From Thermoflavimicrobium daqui (GTDB taxonomy: Bacteria; Bacillota; Bacilli; Thermoactinomycetales; Thermoactinomycetaceae), in the NCBI RefSeq assembly GCF_003313465.1, contig NZ_KZ845663.1:419911-483910 (forward strand): a stretch of 64,000 bases of DNA, in the 5' to 3' direction. The notes under the pieces were generated by a model, which ran no database searches, was not told the origin of the DNA, and saw only the letters and a program-made list of their open reading frames with translations. Both the position numbers and the translations under genes were made by a program. Positions 8,576-18,100 of this stretch are shown here, in pieces; the stretch's first letter is position 1, and every line of letters starts with the position of its first letter.

Positions 8576-10012
8576 ATGGGGCGATCACGAATTCAGATCA
8601 AGGTTATACCTGAACGCCATTTTCCTGCAAATACAAATATAAATATGAGTCGCTTTTTAGTCAAAAAGCTCGGAATTCATAGTCCGTCTATTCGAGTTAT
8701 GTTTGGATCATCTATCCATATAGGTCAAATCTACTTAAATCGGAAAAAAAGTTCAACCATCCTAATTAGTTCAGAGTTAGCTTCAAAGCTTTACCTCCCT
8801 AATCAGTCTTCGGTCTATGCCCAATTTGATCCCCAAGCTCTCCGCTTAAAACTAGGTCCATTGCTTGGGATACTTATGAATACCCCAACTTCAGAAAATG
8901 CAAAACAAATCTTTGGAGCAATGACTCGCTTTCTTGAAGAATGCGCTCTTTGTGGCTCAATGTATGGTATTCAAGTTGCTATATGTTTTCCAGAAAACAT
9001 CCTTATCAGAAAAAAATCAATCATTGGATGGATCTATGAAAAAGGAAAATGGATACAAAAAATTTTACCATTTCCAGATGTCATTTATAATCGGATTACT
9101 TCGCGAAAAATCGAACAACAAGAAACACTACAAGCAAAACTTAAACACTTACGTACCTATTATCAAGTCCCTATTTTTAATGAGAAATTCCTAAATAAAT
9201 GGCAAGTTCATCAGATATTATGTAATGATGAAAAAATGCAAGATATGCTACCAGAAACCACCTTATTTTCTTTTAGTCATCTAAAAGAAATGTTGCAACG
9301 TTATCCGATTTTATATCTCAAGCCAGCCAATGGTAGCTTAGGTGGAGGCATTATTCGCTTAATTCGCCAAAATGGACGGATTATTTATCAATCTACTACA
9401 CCAAGTGGCACTTTAACCCGTTTAACACATTCCCTTTATCACATGAATCAGATATTAAAACAAAGGATTAAAAAGCAGTCGTATCTCATTCAGCAAGGGC
9501 TCAACCTCGTCAAGTGCGAAGGGCGACCTGTCGATTTTCGTGTACTGGTACAAAAAAATCGAAGTGGTAACTGGACAATTACCTCAGCAGTCGGAAGAAT
9601 CGCCAACAATCAACATATTGTTTCTAACTTAGCCAAAGGTGGAACAATCCGTAAAGCATCTGATCTGCTTAAAGAATTAAAACAAATAAGAAAGCCCTCT
9701 ATTTCACAACTTCGAAAAAAGGCATTGGAAATTGCTAAAACGTTTGAGAGCTTAGCCGATGGACACTTTGCGGAGTTAGGTATTGATCTAGCAATCGACC
9801 AAAAAGGGGATATTTGGCTATTGGAAATAAACTCAAAGCCCTCCAAAACAGATGATTCAATGATTTCTTCTACCAACTCAACCCGCCCTTCTGTGTACAG
9901 ACTCATGGAATATACTCATTTTTTGACTGGATTAAAAGAGCCCACTTTATTTAAGACCAAAAAAAGTTTTCCTACTTTTATGTACCAGAGGAGGACGATG
10001 TGTAATGACTAA
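8576..10012 (+). CDS. yheD: YheC/YheD ATP-grasp protein, long form, copy 1
   Basis: 478 residues. An N-terminal beta-rich region of about 100 residues precedes the ATP-grasp fold. Nucleotide-binding and metal-site motifs are visible: LYLKPANGSLGGGI, DFRVLVQKN and the closing LLEINSKP. Bacillus YheC and YheD are spore-coat-associated members of this family; ATP-grasp enzymes usually ligate a carboxylate to an amine or thiol, but no substrate is known. Length and N-terminus match YheD (about 453 residues). GGAAGGGG precedes the ATG. First gene of a five-gene operon; its last 8 bases overlap the next gene. Confidence 0.85.
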   Translation: MGRSRIQIKVIPERHFPANTNINMSRFLVKKLGIHSPSIRVMFGSSIHIGQIYLNRKKSSTILISSELASKLYLPNQSSVYAQFDPQALRLKLGPLLGILMNTPTSENAKQIFGAMTRFLEECALCGSMYGIQVAICFPENILIRKKSIIGWIYEKGKWIQKILPFPDVIYNRITSRKIEQQETLQAKLKHLRTYYQVPIFNEKFLNKWQVHQILCNDEKMQDMLPETTLFSFSHLKEMLQRYPILYLKPANGSLGGGIIRLIRQNGRIIYQSTTPSGTLTRLTHSLYHMNQILKQRIKKQSYLIQQGLNLVKCEGRPVDFRVLVQKNRSGNWTITSAVGRIANNQHIVSNLAKGGTIRKASDLLKELKQIRKPSISQLRKKALEIAKTFESLADGHFAELGIDLAIDQKGDIWLLEINSKPSKTDDSMISSTNSTRPSVYRLMEYTHFLTGLKEPTLFKTKKSFPTFMYQRRTMCND

Positions 10013-11126
10013 TGGTTCCAGTCAAACGCATACTCTTGGAGTCATCACATGTTTTCATGCTACAGGCGAACGACCTCCTTTTCCAGAGAAAATATTTTTT
10101 GAACAACTCACTCAAGCCGGGAAAAAATACCATATAAATATCATTATCTTTAATCCCAAACAAATTGATTGGTCTACTCGTACAGTAAAAGCTTGGACCC
10201 ATCCATCTCCAAACCAATGGATTTCATCCACTTTTCCACTTCCATGCTTAATCTACGACCGTTGTTTCTACATGGATCGCAAGCATTATTTATCCTACAA
10301 ACCATCAGTAGTTCGTCTAGCAGAGGATCCCGAAACTCGTCTCCTCGGTCGCCCCTTAGGCGGAAAATTACAAACTTATCTGATGCTAAAGGAATATCCT
10401 AAACTCCAACCATATTTGCCATCTACCTATCCTGTCCGCTCCCTACAATCAGTGTTATCAGCACTAAAAGCTTGGTCAACTATTTTACTAAAACCGAATG
10501 GTGGAAGCCTTGGTTGTGGAGTTATTTCGATTAAGCAAACTCTTTCTTGTTATTTTATATCTGGTCGTACAAAGCAGAACCAATTTTTCCAAGATGTCCT
10601 TTTTAATAAAAAGCAGCTTCTAGTTTGGTTAGAACATTTTATTGCGAATACACGTTACATTATTCAACCTTTTTTAAAGTTAACAACTCCAGATCATCGC
10701 CCTTTTGATGTGCGTATTCTAGTACAAAAAAACGAAAAACATGAATGGGAAACAACGGGAATGGCTGTCCGAATAGGAAATCCACATACAGTTACTTCAA
10801 ATCTACATGGTGGCGGGGAGGCTGTTCCACTTCTCCCTTTTATCGAAAAATTATATTCAAAAGAGGTTGTAATTAAAATTCAGAATCAAATCAAAGAATT
10901 AACAGACCTCGTTCCAAATTATATCGAAGCAAAACATGGCCCTTTATTAGAGCTTGGATTAGACCTTGGTATTGACCCCCAAGGAAAAGTGTGGTTATTA
11001 GAAGTCAATTCCAAACCAGGACGATCCGTATTCTTAAAAATCGGTCGCCATGAGCTTAGAGAACGTGCCATTCAATTACCTATTCGTTATGCATATTCCC
11101 TACTTACAGGAGGGAAAGCCGGATGA
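10005..11126 (+). CDS. yheC: YheC/YheD ATP-grasp protein, short form, copy 1
   Basis: 373 residues; lacks the N-terminal domain of its upstream neighbour and so matches YheC (about 363 residues). Motifs: ILLKPNGGSLGCGV, DVRILVQKN, and LLEVNSKPGRS at the metal/ATP site. Overlaps the preceding gene by 8 bases, with GAGGAGG inside that gene as ribosome site, and its stop overlaps the next start (ATGA). Presumed ATP-dependent ligase acting in the mother cell; substrate unknown. Confidence 0.82.
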   Translation: MTNGSSQTHTLGVITCFHATGERPPFPEKIFFEQLTQAGKKYHINIIIFNPKQIDWSTRTVKAWTHPSPNQWISSTFPLPCLIYDRCFYMDRKHYLSYKPSVVRLAEDPETRLLGRPLGGKLQTYLMLKEYPKLQPYLPSTYPVRSLQSVLSALKAWSTILLKPNGGSLGCGVISIKQTLSCYFISGRTKQNQFFQDVLFNKKQLLVWLEHFIANTRYIIQPFLKLTTPDHRPFDVRILVQKNEKHEWETTGMAVRIGNPHTVTSNLHGGGEAVPLLPFIEKLYSKEVVIKIQNQIKELTDLVPNYIEAKHGPLLELGLDLGIDPQGKVWLLEVNSKPGRSVFLKIGRHELRERAIQLPIRYAYSLLTGGKAG

Positions 11127-12505
11127 GTTCAGTTATTTGTCAGATTCAACCATTACCTCAATCCCCGACTACTGCCATTTTTCTCTCCAAATCCTTAATG
11201 AAACAATGGAATTGTACACATGGAGAACTCATCGAAATAGAACTTGGAAATAAATCAGCTCAAGTTCGCATCTTTCAAAATAAACGCCCAGGATATTTCA
11301 TCATTCTTTCATCTACTTTAGCACGGCAACTTGTTATTCCCTTTGCTGGATCAACACGTACACGGGCTTCTTTTCATGATAAAAAATTACGTTTAGGTCC
11401 AGTCATAGGGATCCTAACAACAGGTTTTACTGGAAATATGACAGCTCCATTTGGTGCAAGAACATTGCTTTTTCGAAACTTTTTGTTGGCTAGTGAGATT
11501 GAAAAACCCTTCTTTTATGTTTTTACTCCTGAGATGATTAACTGGCAGAATAAAACCGTTATTGGCTACTACTATAAAAAAGACAACTCAGGTGAATGGC
11601 GGTGGATGCGCTCTCTCTCTCCTCTACCTGATGTCGTATACGAACGAGTTCCAAATCGCAAAGCAGAGTCGCTAGCACGTGTACAAAGTTGTCTATTACG
11701 CTTAAAAGAAAGCACCCATTGCCAAGTTTTTAATCAAGGATTTTTCAATAAATGGACGATCTACCAATTAATAAAGAGCCACCCTCAAACGGCTAGCTAT
11801 TCTCCTGAATCTCAACTAAATCCAACATCAAAAGTTTTAAAGAATATGCTGGATAAATATAAAATGGTATATCTAAAACCAAGTGGTGGGAGTTTAGGCA
11901 TGGGAATTTTTCGTATTACCCATCACCCTACTCAAGGATATTTTAGCCGATTTCATCAAGGAGAGAAAAGTATTCTACATCGATTTCGAACCTTAGAAAA
12001 TCTTCTTAAATTTTATTTTAAAAACAACCCCGATAAGTTAAAAAATTATTTAGTACAACAAGGTATACGTTTACTAAAAGTAAATGGGCGACCTGTTGAC
12101 TTTCGTGTTCACATGCATAAAGATAGCACAGGAAAGTGGAAAGTAGTAGGTATAGCAGCAAAGGTAGCAGGGTTAGGCTCCGTTACTACTCATGTTCGTA
12201 CAGGTGGGAGCGTCTTTACAGATGATTTGTTAAAAGAAATTTTACCTAACCATGCTCAGAAAGTAAAAGAAATGTTAGTTCAAGCTGCAGTCGAAATAGC
12301 TGAAGTACTTGAAGAGAAACTAAGTGGCCCCTTAGGAGAACTTGGGATGGATATGGGAATTGATCAAAATCAACGTATTTGGTTATTTGAAGTTAATTCT
12401 AAACCAGGACGCCATATATTTCATCATCCAAACTTACGGGAAGCAGGTCGTCAATCAGCTAAATATATTACAGAGTATAGTTTAAAGTTGGCAGAATTTG
12501 TATAA
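11123..12505 (+). CDS. yheD: YheC/YheD ATP-grasp protein, long form, copy 2
   Basis: 460 residues with the same two-part layout as the first gene: an N-terminal beta-rich domain (1-100, with RIFQNKRPGYFIILSS) and a C-terminal ATP-grasp domain (VYLKPSGGSLGMGI; DFRVHMHKD; LFEVNSKPGRH). The four-base ATGA overlap with the upstream stop shows translational coupling; GGAGG lies 8 bases before the ATG. Together with the next gene it looks like a second yheD-yheC pair from tandem duplication. Confidence 0.82.
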   Translation: MSSVICQIQPLPQSPTTAIFLSKSLMKQWNCTHGELIEIELGNKSAQVRIFQNKRPGYFIILSSTLARQLVIPFAGSTRTRASFHDKKLRLGPVIGILTTGFTGNMTAPFGARTLLFRNFLLASEIEKPFFYVFTPEMINWQNKTVIGYYYKKDNSGEWRWMRSLSPLPDVVYERVPNRKAESLARVQSCLLRLKESTHCQVFNQGFFNKWTIYQLIKSHPQTASYSPESQLNPTSKVLKNMLDKYKMVYLKPSGGSLGMGIFRITHHPTQGYFSRFHQGEKSILHRFRTLENLLKFYFKNNPDKLKNYLVQQGIRLLKVNGRPVDFRVHMHKDSTGKWKVVGIAAKVAGLGSVTTHVRTGGSVFTDDLLKEILPNHAQKVKEMLVQAAVEIAEVLEEKLSGPLGELGMDMGIDQNQRIWLFEVNSKPGRHIFHHPNLREAGRQSAKYITEYSLKLAEFV

Positions 12506-12523
12506 AAAGGAGGTCGTTCTGAA

Positions 12524-13645
12524 TTGGGCGTTCTGCCTGCAGAAAAAGGACCTTATGTAGCCATTTTTACTTCAGATGGTGGTTCTTCCTTTCGTGGAAA
12601 CCACCAGAACTTTATCGACTTGATCATGATGGGTAAAAAAATGGGGATCAAAGTATTTGTTCTAACTCCGAGTGGTCTTCAAATTGACCCATCATCTGTC
12701 ATTGGTTATACTCTTACATTTGTTCGAGGAAAGCCCCGATGGAAAAAAACTGAACTTCCTTTTCCTCAGGTAATTTATAATCGGATTCCAAATCGACAAG
12801 TTGAACAGTCAGACGAAGTACAAAGTGCTTTAGCTAGATTGAAGTCAATCCCTGAAATTCACCTTTTTAATCCACACTTCTTTGATAAGTGGACGATTTA
12901 TCAACATTTACGATCAGATAAACATCTGCGTTCCTATTTACCCGACTCCATTCTTCTACATGATTTAACTTCACTCAAATTAATGCTATTTAAATACCCT
13001 ATCCTTTACCTAAAACCGATCCATAGTAAAGCAGGGATCGGTATGATTCGTATCACTTTAAATAACAAAGAATACGAAATAATTTATCAACAAAAGAACC
13101 AAAAAAAGAAATATTACTTTACTTCCTTTCAAAAGGTATGGTCACTAATCCAAAAGTTATGTGAATCCAACACTTATTTAATTCAACAAGGTATTACTTT
13201 AGCTCAGTATCATAACAAGTTTTTTGATGTACGTGTTCTTGTACAAAAAGATGCCAAAGGTATTTGGGATATTACAGGTATGGGTATCCGTTTAGCTGGT
13301 AGAAATGCCATTTCTACACATGTTCCAATGGGAGGAAGTATTGAAAATTTTGATGTAGTCATCAAGAAAGTATTTGGTTCTCGATCTACAGAAATTGCCA
13401 ATCATTTAAAAAAAGCAAGCCTCTCCTTTGCCAAAGCAATTGAAGAAAAGGAAGATACAAACTTAGGAGAAATGTCCATGGATATCGGAATTGATAAAAA
13501 AGGAAATTTATGGTTTTTTGAGGCGAATGCGAAACCAATGAAATTTGATGAACCTGAAATACGTTCACTTTCGTTACAAAAAATTTTAGAGTATAGTCGT
13601 TTTCTAAGCCTTACAAAAAATTCTGTTCCGGAGGTGAAAAATTGA
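12524..13645 (+). CDS. yheC: YheC/YheD ATP-grasp protein, short form, copy 2, with altered motifs
   Basis: 373 residues, starting at TTG 12524 behind AAGGAGG. It belongs to the same family, but two conserved motifs differ from its three paralogues: the Gly-rich loop reads LYLKPIHSKAGIGM instead of the GGSLGxG pattern, and the closing motif is FFEANAKP instead of E-[IV]-NSKP. The Lys, the Glu and the Asn of the usual ATP/metal site are still present. It may use a different substrate or be less active. Its stop overlaps the start of the acetyltransferase. Confidence 0.8.
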   Translation: MGVLPAEKGPYVAIFTSDGGSSFRGNHQNFIDLIMMGKKMGIKVFVLTPSGLQIDPSSVIGYTLTFVRGKPRWKKTELPFPQVIYNRIPNRQVEQSDEVQSALARLKSIPEIHLFNPHFFDKWTIYQHLRSDKHLRSYLPDSILLHDLTSLKLMLFKYPILYLKPIHSKAGIGMIRITLNNKEYEIIYQQKNQKKKYYFTSFQKVWSLIQKLCESNTYLIQQGITLAQYHNKFFDVRVLVQKDAKGIWDITGMGIRLAGRNAISTHVPMGGSIENFDVVIKKVFGSRSTEIANHLKKASLSFAKAIEEKEDTNLGEMSMDIGIDKKGNLWFFEANAKPMKFDEPEIRSLSLQKILEYSRFLSLTKNSVPEVKN

Positions 13646-14109
13646 AAGTTCGTCGCATTAGCGCTAGTGAGTTTCATCGTGTACGTCCTATTCTACTTCA
13701 TTTAATCAAACAATTTGGGGACGGACGTATCACAGCTCGAGCTATTCGTTGGTTTAATAAACTTCATTTAAATTCAGCAAAGGCTGGAACACTAGTCGCT
13801 ATTTGTATGGAAAAGCGAAAACTAATTGGTCTGATTGTCATTGGAAATTACGGTTTAGAAGAATCATTTATCGTTGTACACACAAATCATCGTAAACAAG
13901 GTGTTGGTGAAGCCTTAGTTCAATTTGCCCTCCAACAGTTAAGTAAATTATACACACGAGTAGCCCATGATAATATTCCTAGTCTTAAACTCTGTTTCTC
14001 TTGTAATCTCGTTGCTTTTCATTTGATAAAAGGTCCTACTGGAAAGCCAACATTATGGTTTGGTGGAGGGAATTGGCAAACACAAGATATTTTTAACATC
14101 CGGTCATAA
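13642..14109 (+). CDS. GNAT-family N-acetyltransferase
   Basis: 155 residues with the GNAT fold. The acetyl-CoA-binding motif is visible as VHTNHRKQGVGEALVQFALQ near residues 78-97, and the C-terminal strand follows. TTG 13642 overlaps the previous stop and is preceded by GGAGGTG, so it is the last gene of the ATP-grasp operon. Coupled expression suggests it acetylates the same product or partner that the ATP-grasp enzymes make. The substrate cannot be read from sequence. Confidence 0.75.
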   Translation: MKVRRISASEFHRVRPILLHLIKQFGDGRITARAIRWFNKLHLNSAKAGTLVAICMEKRKLIGLIVIGNYGLEESFIVVHTNHRKQGVGEALVQFALQQLSKLYTRVAHDNIPSLKLCFSCNLVAFHLIKGPTGKPTLWFGGGNWQTQDIFNIRS

Positions 14110-14136
14110 AAAATCCCCCTTTTCTTTTAGGGGGAT
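14110..14136. terminator. Terminator between the acetyltransferase and the NlpC/P60 gene
   Basis: ATCCCCCT (14113-14120) and AGGGGGAT (14129-14136) form an 8-bp stem with an 8-base loop. The A-run on its left is a T-run on the minus strand, so it best serves the minus-strand hydrolase; it lies between convergent genes. Confidence 0.65.
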
Positions 14137-14198
14137 AGATATCAGCTTTCCTTTTACAGATGTATAGCTTCAGAATTTTAAAAAACAACAATCGCTTT

Positions 14199-14879
14199 TT
14201 AGTTATTAATCACTCGTTTCGCTGTAATAAATCCTTCTTTTAACCAGCGAGTATCCATTGAATCGTAACGAACTCCTCCTGAACCCCAAGTGTGTAAAAC
14301 TTTATTATTCCCAGCATAAATTCCTACATGCCCAATTTTCCCATTTGAAGAACTGGTTTTGAAGAAAAGAAGATCTCCTTTTTTAATCTCAGAACGGGAA
14401 ACTGTTTTACCCACTGTTGCTTGTTGACGAGAGGAACGCGGGAGAGAAATCTTGTTTTCTTTGAACACTTGCTGTGTGAACAGTGAACAATCAAATAATT
14501 TCGTTTGCCCAGACGGTGCCCCCAATCTATATGGGACTCCTAAATACTTTTCCCCAGTTTTAATAACTCTGTCAGCGAGAGCATTTGATTGTTCACTCGA
14601 ATTATCTAAGTCAGATGGATTCTCTATCTTATTTTGTGGTGGATTCTTTTCTGGAATAGATGGTGCCACATTGGAAGGTGTTTCGTTAGCCGAATCTTCC
14701 GAATAATTAGGTTGAGTAACCAGTTTACCTTCTGAATATTTCCAACCCACTTTCGAAAAGATTCTCTGCAAATCATCCTGTGGAGCAGCATGGCTCATGC
14801 TTAAAGGGATTCCAGCGATTACTGCAAGAGAAGTTAATGAGGCAAAAGCAACTTTTTTGATCTTTTTACGTGTAAGCAT
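14199..14879 (-). CDS. Secreted NlpC/P60 cell-wall endopeptidase
   Basis: 226 residues. A basic N-terminus and hydrophobic signal peptide end near ASHAA-type residues (SMSHAAPQDD, about residue 31). A low-complexity Ser/Asn/Pro linker (50-95) leads to a C-terminal NlpC/P60 domain with the Cys in FDCSLFTQ, the His in KIGHVGIYAG and a third polar residue in LHTWGSGG. The family cleaves peptidoglycan stem peptides, usually D-Glu to diamino acid bonds. ATG 14879 is five bases after AGGAGG. It sits between the spore-coat-type operon and the repeat protein, so a role in the spore or in germination is possible but unproven. Confidence 0.87.
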   Translation of the reverse strand: MLTRKKIKKVAFASLTSLAVIAGIPLSMSHAAPQDDLQRIFSKVGWKYSEGKLVTQPNYSEDSANETPSNVAPSIPEKNPPQNKIENPSDLDNSSEQSNALADRVIKTGEKYLGVPYRLGAPSGQTKLFDCSLFTQQVFKENKISLPRSSRQQATVGKTVSRSEIKKGDLLFFKTSSSNGKIGHVGIYAGNNKVLHTWGSGGVRYDSMDTRWLKEGFITAKRVINN

Positions 14880-14906
14880 CAAATCCTCCTAAGAATATAT
14901 AAATTT

Positions 14907-14939
14907 GTTGGACATTTCTTTTTGCTGATCTCGTCCAAC
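14907..14939. promoter_or_regulatory. Inverted repeat in the NlpC/P60 leader
   Basis: GTTGGAC (14907-14913) and GTCCAAC (14933-14939) form a perfect 7-bp inverted repeat with a 19-base spacer, 28 bases upstream of the start codon. It could be a leader hairpin or an operator. Confidence 0.3.
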
Positions 14940-15136
14940 TTGTTTTCCATGTTAACATAAAAAAAACCTGTTGTATTATGTAAATATCACCAATATAAGT
15001 AATATCCGGCATACTCTTTTTATGACTAGCCGTTAATGTCAATCTAATTTGGATATTTTTATTTTCTTTGTTTCCATGTGTCATGCTCATGAATATATAG
15101 TAAAAGGTACAGATTGTATAGAAAGGAGCATGAAAG

Positions 15137-18100
15137 TTGAAACGAAAAAAAATCGGTCCATCACGAAAAAAAATAATGTCAGATCACTTCCAAGATGAAC
15201 TTATATTAGAAGAGATTATGCAACTTGAACAACTTGATTTAGCAAAACAATCCGAACCATTACCCACCGAACAAAGAAATCTTCTACCTCCTGACCAAGA
15301 AGAAACACATTTCAAAAATGATCTCCCCTTTCCCCATGAGTCCAAGCTCTCTAAACTTAAAAAGTTACGTAATCCCTCAAATGAAAAGAAAGCATTTATC
15401 TATACAGATGATTTACCTGATGCAGTCATTACTTCAGAAAAGCTTGCTAATCATTCCATCAGCGACAGCAAGATCAAAAAAGGAGCAGTTCTTACTGATC
15501 ATCTACAAGATGAAAGCGTTATTTCAGCAAAAATAGCTGACCAAGCTATTACTTCTCCTAAAATCGCAGAGAAAGCGATCAAAGAGCACCATCTGGACAA
15601 TCAATCCATCTCTGGCGAAAAGATTCAACGTGAATCCATTACTGCTAAGCATTTAAAAGAAAATTCAATTCCAGGCAACCGTATCATGGAACATAGTATT
15701 GAAGGCAGTAAGATTAAAGATCGTTCCATTTATGCCAATCATATTGGAATTGGCCATGTTCATCCAGAACATCTAGCTGACCAAGTCATCACAGGTGCAA
15801 AAATTAAAAGTGGCACCATCACCAATATTCATCTGGCCAATGATACTATTGATAATGCTAAAATTGCTGATCTTTCTATTTCAACAAGTAAACTCCAAGA
15901 CCGATCCATTACAGCAGAGAAACTTGAAAATGAATCAATTACCCAAGATAAATTGGCTCATTCCTCCGTTTCGACTCATCACTTAAACGATAAGATCGTC
16001 CAAACCAAACATATTGCTGATGGGGCAATTACGCACTCGAAGCTCTCTCCACTCTCTATTCAAGATCATATGATACAGGATCAAGCGATTCAGACTCGCC
16101 ATTTGAATAATCAAATTATCCATGCACAACATTTACAAGAACGTTCAGTAGGTCAGCATCACATTCAAGACAGAAGTATTCATGATCATCACATTGCGAG
16201 CCATTCGATTTCTGGTACAAAGCTGATGGACCATTCTATTACCACAGCTAAGCTAGCACCCGAGTCTGTCTCGACCGATAAATTAATCGATTTATCAGTT
16301 ACTGGAAATAAATTAGGAGAAGGGGCAGTTACTCCAAGTAAAATCGCTTTTAAAGCGATCCTAAGTGAACATTTAAGCCCTGAATTAATTCAAAAGGACC
16401 ATATTCAACCAAAGCAAATCTTAACTAAGCACATAGCCAATGATGCGATTACTCAAAGCAAATTAGCTCCAAATGCCGTTTGTACAGAGCATCTGTCTAA
16501 TCAAATCATCACAGCCAAACATATTCAAAAAGGTCAAATTGAAACAGAGCTATTAGCGAGTGAAGCGATAACATCAGAAAAAATAGCAAGAGAAGCGATT
16601 ATAACAAAACATATTCAACCACAATCCATCATTTCCTCCCATATACGACCTGATCAAATTGCAACCCATCATCTGCAAGATGAAGCAATTACAACCAATC
16701 AGTTAGCTGGTAATTCTATTTTGCAACACCATATTTCAAAACAAGCGATTATTGCTGACCATATTGGTGAAGAACAAATCCAAACAGATCATCTAGCTAA
16801 TCAAGCAATAACGGCCGAAAAATTGGCTTTTTCCTCAGTTCAAAGTGACCACATTGACAAACAAGCGATCTTAGCTGGACATATTCAAAGTGGACAAATT
16901 AAAAACCGCCATCTCTCCGATGAAGTAGTAACATCTGGTAAACTAGCTAGAGGAGTTATCCAAAAGAAACACATTAGTGAAAAGTCCATTCAAGCAGAGC
17001 ATATCCAAAATGAACAAATTGAAAATCATCACCTTGCCAATGAATCAGTTACCCAAAATAAGATCGCGAAATGCTCTGTGGAAGCAAAACATATCATTGA
17101 TCGGTCTATTTTCTCTCATCACATTCAAAATGAGCAAATTGAAAATCATCATCTTGCGGATGAAATCATTACAGCAAATAAGTTGGCTCCAGAGTCGGTT
17201 GACGCTAAACACATTCAAGAGCAGTCCATTCTCTCTAAACATATTCATGATGCGCAAATCGAATCTCACCACCTCGCGAGCGAAATAGTGACTGCTGATA
17301 AATTAGCCAATGGAGCTATCCATGAAAAACATCTAACTCCAGAGATCATTTCTTCTAAACATATTCAAAATAAGCAAATTGAAAATCATCATCTTGCGGA
17401 TGAAATCATTACTACTCAGAAGTTAGCCTTCGATTCGATAGAGGCTAAACATATCCAAGAGCAGTCCATTCTCTCCAAACATATTCAAGATGAACAAATC
17501 GAATCTCACCACCTTGCAAGCGAAATAGTGACTGCTGATAAATTAGCCAAAGATGCCATCTACGAAGAACATCTAACTTCGGAGATCATCTCATCTAAAC
17601 ACATTCAACCGAATCAAATTGAAAATCATCATCTCACGGATGAAGTTATTACAGCGAATAAGTTAGCTTCAGAGTCGGTTGACGCTAAACACATTCAAAA
17701 GCAGTCTATTCTCTCTAAACATATTCATGATGCGCAAATTGAATCCCATCACCTTGGGAGTGAAATTGTTACTGCTGATAAAATAGCCAATGGAGCCATC
17801 CATGAAAAACATCTAACTCCAGAGATCATTTCCTCTAACCATATTCAAAATAAGCAAATTGAAAATCATCATCTTGCGGATGAAATCATTACTACTCAGA
17901 AGTTAGCCTTCGATTCGATAGAGGCTAAACACATTCAAGAGCAGTCTATTCTCTCTAAACATATTCATGATGCGCAAATTGAATCCCATCACCTTGGGAG
18001 TGAAATAGTGACTGCTGATAAATTAGCCAATGGAGCTATCCATGAAAAACATCTAACTCCAGAGATCATTTCTTCTAAACATATTCAAAATAAGCAAATT

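Noticed and set aside
14930-15000. A possible WalR-type direct repeat (TGTTGT..TGTAAA) upstream of the NlpC/P60 gene
   Set aside because: The repeat period is 10 rather than 11 bases and it faces away from the gene.
17045-17288. Open frames in other phases inside the WIAG-tail gene
   Set aside because: They arise from the 30-base repeats; only the 1305-codon frame has a ribosome site and protein-like repeats.
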